Assembly (NCBI RefSeq): GCF_900106755.1
Contig: NZ_FNNN01000018.1
Location: 62,001-126,000, forward strand
DNA: 64,000 nucleotides
Source of the DNA: Bacteroides faecis MAJ27
Lineage (GTDB): Bacteria; Bacteroidota; Bacteroidia; Bacteroidales; Bacteroidaceae
Reading direction: 5' to 3'
The notes under the pieces are model-generated. The model made no database searches, was not told the origin of the DNA, and worked only from the letters and a program-made list of their open reading frames with translations. Position 1 is the stretch's first letter, and each line of letters opens with the position of its first letter. The position numbers were made by a program, and so were the translations under genes. Positions 59,195-64,000 of this stretch are shown in pieces.

Positions 59195-59225
59195 ATTGCT
59201 TTTCCCCCAATAAATCCCTAATTTG
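59195..59225 (+). promoter_or_regulatory. Promoter of fusA2
   Basis: ATTG at 59195-59198 and TAATTTG at 59219-59225 with a 20-bp spacer; the -7 box is one base short of TAnnTTTG. Leader of about 55 nt. Confidence 0.45.
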
Positions 59226-59287
59226 CGCGTCACTAAATTAATGGTATGTGAGAAACATACTGAGTAATTACTAAAATCTTATATATT

Positions 59288-61444
59288 ATGAAAGTATATC
59301 AGACTAATGAAATCAAGAACATTGCCTTGTTGGGAAGTTCTGGCTCTGGGAAAACCACTCTCGTGGAAGCAATGCTTTTCGAGAGTGGTGTTATAAAACG
59401 TCGCGGATCTGTTGCCGCAAAAAACACAGTTAGCGATTATTTCCCTGTTGAACAAGAGTATGGTTACTCCGTTTTCTCTACCGTTCTCCACGTAGAATGG
59501 AACAATAAAAAACTTAATATTATAGACTGTCCGGGATCGGACGACTTCGTTGGCAGTACGGTAACTGCACTTAATGTGACCGACACAGCAATTATACTTC
59601 TCAATGGCCAATACGGCGTCGAAGTCGGTACGCAAAATCACTTCCGATATACTGAAAAATTGAATAAACCAGTTATTTTTCTAGTCAACCAGCTTGATAA
59701 TGAAAAATGCGACTATGATAACATCCTTGAACAACTGAAAGAGGCATATGGCTCTAAAGTGGTTCCTATCCAATATCCTATTGCTACAGGTCCGGGCTTT
59801 AATGCTTTGATTGACGTATTGTTAATGAAGAAATATTCGTGGAAACCCGAAGGTGGCGCTCCTACGATTGAAGATATTCCGGCAGAAGAAATGGATAAGG
59901 CTATGGAAATGCACAAAGCATTGGTAGAAGCCGCTGCCGAAAACGATGAAGGTCTGATGGAGAAATTCTTTGAACAAGACTCTCTGACAGAAGATGAAAT
60001 GCGGGAAGGTATCCGTAAAGGTTTGATTGCCAGAGGTATGTTCCCGGTGTTCTGCGTTTGTGGTGGTAAGGACATGGGCGTTCGCCGTTTGATGGAATTC
60101 TTGGGCAACGTTGTTCCTTTCGTCTCTGAAATGCCGAAAGTCGAAAATACAGACGGTAAAGAAGTGGCCCCGGATGTTAACGGACCGGAATCTTTGTATT
60201 TCTTTAAGACGAGTGTCGAACCGCATATCGGTGAGGTATCTTACTTTAAAGTAATGAGTGGCAAGGTTCGTGAAGGCGATGACTTGCTGAACGCTGACCG
60301 TGGTTCGAAAGAACGTATTGCTCAGATTTATGTCGTAGCCGGTGGTAACCGTGTGAAAGTGGAAGAACTTCAGGCCGGTGATATCGGTGCTGCTGTAAAA
60401 CTGAAGGATGTGAAAACAGGAAATACACTGAACGGTAAGGACTGCGATTATAAATTCAACTTTATCAAATATCCGAATTCTAAATATTCCCGTGCTATCA
60501 AACCGGTGAATGAAGCGGATGTAGAAAAGATGATGACTATCTTGAATCGTATGCGCGAAGAAGATCCGACATGGGTGATTGAACAGTCGAAAGAGTTGAA
60601 ACAAACACTGGTTCACGGACAAGGAGAGTTCCATCTGCGTACATTGAAGTGGCGTCTGGAAAATAATGAGAAACTTCAGGTGAAATACGAGGAACCGAAG
60701 ATTCCGTATCGTGAAACAATTACGAAAGCTGCCCGTGCTGACTATCGTCATAAGAAGCAATCCGGTGGTGCCGGCCAGTTTGGTGAAGTTCACCTGATCG
60801 TGGAACCTTATAAAGAAGGTATGCCTGTGCCCGATACTTATAAATTCAATGGACAGGAATTCAAGATTACCGTGAGAGGTACCGAGGAAATTCCATTGGA
60901 ATGGGGTGGTAAACTGGTATTTATTAACAGTATCGTAGGTGGTTCTATCGATGCCCGTTTCTTGCCTGCTATCATGAAAGGTATCATGTCTCGTCTGGAA
61001 CAAGGTCCGTTGACTGGTTCGTATGCGCGTGATGTGCGTGTAATTGTGTATGATGGTAAGATGCACCCGGTAGACTCAAATGAAATTTCCTTTATGCTTG
61101 CCGGACGTAATGCCTTCAGTGAAGCCTTTAAAAATGCCGGTCCGAAGATTTTGGAACCGATTTATGATGTGGAAGTGTTTGTTCCGTCTGACAGAATGGG
61201 GGATGTGATGGGAGATCTTCAGGGACGTCGTGCCATGATTATGGGTATGAGCAGCGAAAAGGGATTTGAGAAACTTGTTGCTAAAGTACCTTTGAAGGAG
61301 ATGTCTTCTTACTCGACAGCACTTAGTTCACTCACCGGTGGACGTGCTTCATTTATCATGAAGTTCGCTAGTTATGAACTTGTTCCGACAGATGTTCAGG
61401 AGAAGTTGATTAAAGATTTTGAGGCTAAACAAACGGAAGAATAA
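59288..61444 (+). CDS. fusA2: Elongation factor G2, GTPase-defective paralog
   Basis: 718-residue EF-G with all five domains. The G domain is degenerate: G1 reads LLGSSGSGKTTLVEA, the switch I RGITI motif is absent (SVAAKNTVSDYFPVE in its place), and G3 reads DCPGSDDF instead of DTPGHVDF, so the catalytic His is Ser. G4 NQLD and the later domains (GEFHLRTLKWRLE; RHKKQSGGAGQFGEV) are intact. This is the EF-G2 type of B. thetaiotaomicron, reported as a translocase without GTPase activity that is needed for gut fitness and controlled by the Cur regulator. It is monocistronic with its own terminator. Confidence 0.95.
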   Translation: MKVYQTNEIKNIALLGSSGSGKTTLVEAMLFESGVIKRRGSVAAKNTVSDYFPVEQEYGYSVFSTVLHVEWNNKKLNIIDCPGSDDFVGSTVTALNVTDTAIILLNGQYGVEVGTQNHFRYTEKLNKPVIFLVNQLDNEKCDYDNILEQLKEAYGSKVVPIQYPIATGPGFNALIDVLLMKKYSWKPEGGAPTIEDIPAEEMDKAMEMHKALVEAAAENDEGLMEKFFEQDSLTEDEMREGIRKGLIARGMFPVFCVCGGKDMGVRRLMEFLGNVVPFVSEMPKVENTDGKEVAPDVNGPESLYFFKTSVEPHIGEVSYFKVMSGKVREGDDLLNADRGSKERIAQIYVVAGGNRVKVEELQAGDIGAAVKLKDVKTGNTLNGKDCDYKFNFIKYPNSKYSRAIKPVNEADVEKMMTILNRMREEDPTWVIEQSKELKQTLVHGQGEFHLRTLKWRLENNEKLQVKYEEPKIPYRETITKAARADYRHKKQSGGAGQFGEVHLIVEPYKEGMPVPDTYKFNGQEFKITVRGTEEIPLEWGGKLVFINSIVGGSIDARFLPAIMKGIMSRLEQGPLTGSYARDVRVIVYDGKMHPVDSNEISFMLAGRNAFSEAFKNAGPKILEPIYDVEVFVPSDRMGDVMGDLQGRRAMIMGMSSEKGFEKLVAKVPLKEMSSYSTALSSLTGGRASFIMKFASYELVPTDVQEKLIKDFEAKQTEE

Positions 61445-61469
61445 ACAATAATTCTCTCAAAACTGTTAA

Positions 61470-61510
61470 AACCGTTGCCTTTTTTAAGTAAAAGGTGGCG
61501 GTTTTTGTTT
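61470..61510 (+). terminator. Terminator after fusA2
   Basis: 14-bp stem with two or three G-T pairs (61470-61483 and 61490-61503), 6-base loop, ending in TTTTTGTTT. Confidence 0.75.
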
Positions 61511-61709
61511 AACTATGATTAATAAAGATGGAAAATCGCAAGGAAAAGATTTAATTTTTTATTAAATTTGCAAACCAAAGAAGGAGTTATATTGTTGTAG
61601 TAATCAGAATACAACCTAAATAGCTCTTTACGGTTAATTTCCGGGAACTTCCGGTTAAATCAAGTTAATGTGCTAGGAGTGTTAATTAGGGAGTGTTAAT
61701 TTTGTTGCT

Positions 61710-63266
61710 ATGAAGAAGTCAACAATTTGGATATTAAGTATTGTAATGGGGCTTTCTTTCCTTAGTCTGTTGTATCTGCAGGTCAGTTATATAGAGGAAA
61801 TGATGAAAACCCGGAAGGAACAATTTGATGCGGCTGTGCGCAACAGCTTGGATCAGGTTTCCAAGGATGTGGAATATGCAGAAACAAGACGCTGGTTAAT
61901 CGAAGATATTTCAGAAGCTGAGAGAAAAGCGTTGACTGCGAACAATTCTTCCATACAACAAAACAATTTGATTCAGCAAACGCAACGTTTTACAGTAAAG
62001 TCAAAAGATGGCAGAGTGTATTCGGACTTTGAACTGAAAGTGATGACTACCAAACCATCTGAGCTTCCTAAAGCTATGATTTCTCCTTATAGAGGCTCAA
62101 AGACGATTCCGGAAACTTCGCGTTCACTGGTAGAAGCTATTAAAAACCGATATATGTATCAACGGGCATTGCTGGATGAAGTAGCCTGGCAGATGATTTA
62201 TCGGGGAAGCGACAGGTCGATTGGCGATAGGGTACGATTTGGAGACTTAAACGGGTATCTTAAATCGAATCTATATAATAATAGTATAGATCTGCCTTTT
62301 CATTATTCTGTGATTGACAAGGATGGACGTGAAGTCTACCGTTGTGCGGATTATGAAACAAAAGGAAGTGAGGAGTCTTATCAGCAGGCATTGTTTAAAA
62401 ACGACCCGCCTGCAAAGATGAGCATTCTGAAAGTACATTTCCCGGGAAGGAAGGACTATATTTTCGATTCGATCAGTTTCATGATTCCGTCGCTGATATT
62501 TACGCTGGTGTTGTTGGTGACATTCATCTTTACGATTTATATCGTATTTCGACAGAAGAAGTTGACGGAGATGAAGAATGACTTTGTCAATAACATGACG
62601 CATGAATTCAAGACTCCGATATCAACTATCTCGTTGGCAGCGCAGATGTTGAAGGACCCCGCGGTAGCAAAATCACCGCAAATGTTCCAGCATATATCGG
62701 GAGTTATTAATGATGAAACCAAGCGCTTGCGCTTTCAGGTAGAAAAGGTGCTGCAGATGTCAATGTTTGACCGGCAGAAGGCAACGCTGAAGATGAAGGA
62801 AATCGATGCGAACGAACTGATATCGGGAGTGATCAATACCTTTGCACTGAAAGTGGAACGATATAATGGTAAGATAACATCGAACCTTGAGGCTGCCGAT
62901 CCTGTTATATTTGCAGATGAAATGCATCTTACCAATGTGATCTTCAATCTGATGGATAACGCGGTAAAATATAAAAAAGCGGAAGAGGATCTGGAACTGA
63001 AGGTGAAAACGTGGAATGAATCGGGTAAACTGATGATTTCGATACAAGATAACGGTATTGGTATCAAGAAGGAAAACCTGAAAAAGATATTTGAAAAGTT
63101 CTATCGTGTGCATACGGGTAATCTGCACGATGTGAAGGGGTTTGGACTGGGATTGGCTTATGTGAAGAAAATTATTACCGATCATAAGGGAACCATTAGA
63201 GCGGAAAGCGACCTGAACGTGGGAACTAAATTTATTATTGCATTACCTTTATTAAAAAATAATTGA
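61710..63266 (+). CDS. rprX: Sensor histidine kinase RprX
   Basis: 518 residues. An N-terminal transmembrane helix (about 5-25) and a second at about 258-278 (FMIPSLIFTLVLLVTFIFTIYIVF) bracket a periplasmic sensor. Then HisKA with the phospho-His in VNNMTHEFKTPISTISLAAQML, and the HATPase with N box FNLMDNAVKY, G1 IQDNGIGI and G2 GFGLGLAYVKK. This is RprX of the Bacteroides RprX/RprY pair, first described in B. fragilis in connection with tetracycline-resistance control. A TAAATTTG -7 box lies at 61563-61570 with a long leader. The response regulator follows after 1 bp. Confidence 0.95.
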   Translation: MKKSTIWILSIVMGLSFLSLLYLQVSYIEEMMKTRKEQFDAAVRNSLDQVSKDVEYAETRRWLIEDISEAERKALTANNSSIQQNNLIQQTQRFTVKSKDGRVYSDFELKVMTTKPSELPKAMISPYRGSKTIPETSRSLVEAIKNRYMYQRALLDEVAWQMIYRGSDRSIGDRVRFGDLNGYLKSNLYNNSIDLPFHYSVIDKDGREVYRCADYETKGSEESYQQALFKNDPPAKMSILKVHFPGRKDYIFDSISFMIPSLIFTLVLLVTFIFTIYIVFRQKKLTEMKNDFVNNMTHEFKTPISTISLAAQMLKDPAVAKSPQMFQHISGVINDETKRLRFQVEKVLQMSMFDRQKATLKMKEIDANELISGVINTFALKVERYNGKITSNLEAADPVIFADEMHLTNVIFNLMDNAVKYKKAEEDLELKVKTWNESGKLMISIQDNGIGIKKENLKKIFEKFYRVHTGNLHDVKGFGLGLAYVKKIITDHKGTIRAESDLNVGTKFIIALPLLKNN

Positions 63267-63267
63267 T

Positions 63268-63969
63268 ATGGACGAGAAACTGCGTATTTTATTATGCGAG
63301 GATGACGAAAATCTTGGCATGCTTTTGAGAGAATATTTACAGGCAAAAGGTTATTCTGCTGAGTTATATCCTGATGGAGAAGCCGGTTATAAGGCTTTCT
63401 TGAAGAATAAATATGACTTGTGCGTGTTTGACGTTATGATGCCTAAAAAGGATGGCTTTACGTTGGCACAGGATGTCCGTGCTGCGAATGCTGAGATACC
63501 TATTATCTTCCTGACTGCAAAAACGCTGAAAGAAGATATTCTGGAAGGATTTAAGATTGGTGCGGATGATTATATCACTAAACCATTCAGTATGGAAGAG
63601 TTGACTTTCAGAATTGAAGCTATCTTGAGACGTGTTCGTGGAAAGAAGAACAAAGAAAGCAACATCTACAAAATCGGTAAGTTTACCTTTGACACTCAGA
63701 AACAGATTCTAGCTACAGAAGGCAAGCAGACCAAGTTGACTACCAAAGAGTCTGAACTTCTCGGACTGCTTTGTGCACATGCTAATGAGATTCTGCAACG
63801 TGACTTTGCTCTGAAAACTATCTGGATTGATGATAACTACTTCAATGCCCGTAGTATGGATGTGTATATCACGAAGTTGCGTAAGCACTTGAAAGAAGAT
63901 GATTCTATTGAGATTATCAATATCCACGGAAAAGGCTATAAGCTGATTACACCGGAAGTTGAATCTTAA
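63268..63969 (+). CDS. rprY: Response regulator RprY
   Basis: 233 residues. Receiver domain with acidic pocket LLCEDDENLG, phospho-acceptor Asp in LCVFDVMMPKKDGF, and switch Thr/Lys in IIFLTAKTLKED, GADDYITKPFSMEEL. The C-terminal OmpR-type winged helix covers about 130-230 (KLTTKESELLGLLCAHANEILQRDFALKTIW; MDVYITKLRKHLKED). It is the partner of RprX, whose stop codon is 1 bp away. In Bacteroides RprY has been linked to tetracycline resistance and stress regulation. Confidence 0.96.
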   Translation: MDEKLRILLCEDDENLGMLLREYLQAKGYSAELYPDGEAGYKAFLKNKYDLCVFDVMMPKKDGFTLAQDVRAANAEIPIIFLTAKTLKEDILEGFKIGADDYITKPFSMEELTFRIEAILRRVRGKKNKESNIYKIGKFTFDTQKQILATEGKQTKLTTKESELLGLLCAHANEILQRDFALKTIWIDDNYFNARSMDVYITKLRKHLKEDDSIEIINIHGKGYKLITPEVES

Positions 63970-64000
63970 TGAGTATTCGGATAACCACAAATAAAAAATC

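Larger units (their letters stand above)
58900..59287. other. Gene-free stretch between hemW and fusA2
   Basis: 388 bp without a gene. It holds the hemW -7 box (58928-58935), a 9-bp inverted repeat (59046-59069), a 15-bp palindrome (59155-59169) and the fusA2 promoter (59195-59225). Confidence 0.7.

Noticed and set aside
59822..61066. 414-codon minus-strand ORF inside fusA2
   Set aside because: Antisense shadow of a strongly conserved coding sequence; rich in His/Phe/Thr/Arg with no domain.

Overview
The window is chromosomal DNA from a gut Bacteroides species close to B. thetaiotaomicron. The sequence supports this through SusD-type and DUF4843 glycan-uptake lipoproteins, BACTEROIDES-style promoters (TAnnTTTG -7 boxes, usually without Shine-Dalgarno sequences), an RprX/RprY two-component pair, an STN-type TonB receptor under ECF sigma/FecR control, and a GTPase-defective EF-G paralog of the EF-G2 type known from Bacteroides. 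I see no rRNA, tRNA, CRISPR array, transposase or integrase.

Layout. 1-3.1 kb: AT-rich 3' end of a polysaccharide-utilization-type operon (SusD C-terminus, DUF4843 lipoprotein, PKD-like lipoprotein). 3.2-8.1 kb (minus strand): rsgA, frr, an EamA transporter, pyrH and a MATE transporter. 8.2-14.8 kb: TPR protein, S41 protease, birA, MmcQ, YraN, RHH-like protein, tadA, DUF4834, pssA and psd. 14.9-22.0 kb: dnaE, trxA, a small acidic protein and a beta-helix/PDZ protein. 22.1-29.1 kb: a divergent RDD gene and a six-gene block (SpoIIM, membrane protein, DUF4129, DUF4350, MoxR, DUF58) that looks like an envelope AAA+/vWA assembly. 29.1-31.1 kb: Imm17-like protein, tsaE, metal ABC permease and a small membrane protein. 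31.2-34.6 kb: two tandem LRR lipoprotein paralogs and an M28 peptidase.

34.8-43.4 kb is the accessory core. A small HTH/coiled-coil gene faces a 1.66-kb gene-free region. That region holds hairpins and three tandem arrays with exact periods of 22, 32 and 22 bp; the last is a string of palindromes with compensatory changes. Next comes an AT-rich five-gene cluster: a transglutaminase-like lipoprotein, a secreted four-repeat helical protein, a HExxH lipoprotein, a small secreted protein and an O-antigen-ligase-like membrane protein. I cannot name this system; it is the best candidate in the window for something undescribed.

43.4-51.9 kb returns to ordinary chromosome: an SDR gene next to a Crp/Fnr regulator with an exact FNR-type dyad between them, aroA, an AlkZ-like protein, DUF1349, a LuxR-type regulator, a HAD hydrolase, DUF2027 and a split LysO exporter. 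52.0-57.8 kb is a surface-signalling TonB uptake operon (ECF sigma, lipoprotein, FecR, TonB receptor, DUF4249). 57.8-64 kb: hemW, fusA2 (EF-G2) with a palindromic candidate activator site upstream, and rprX-rprY.
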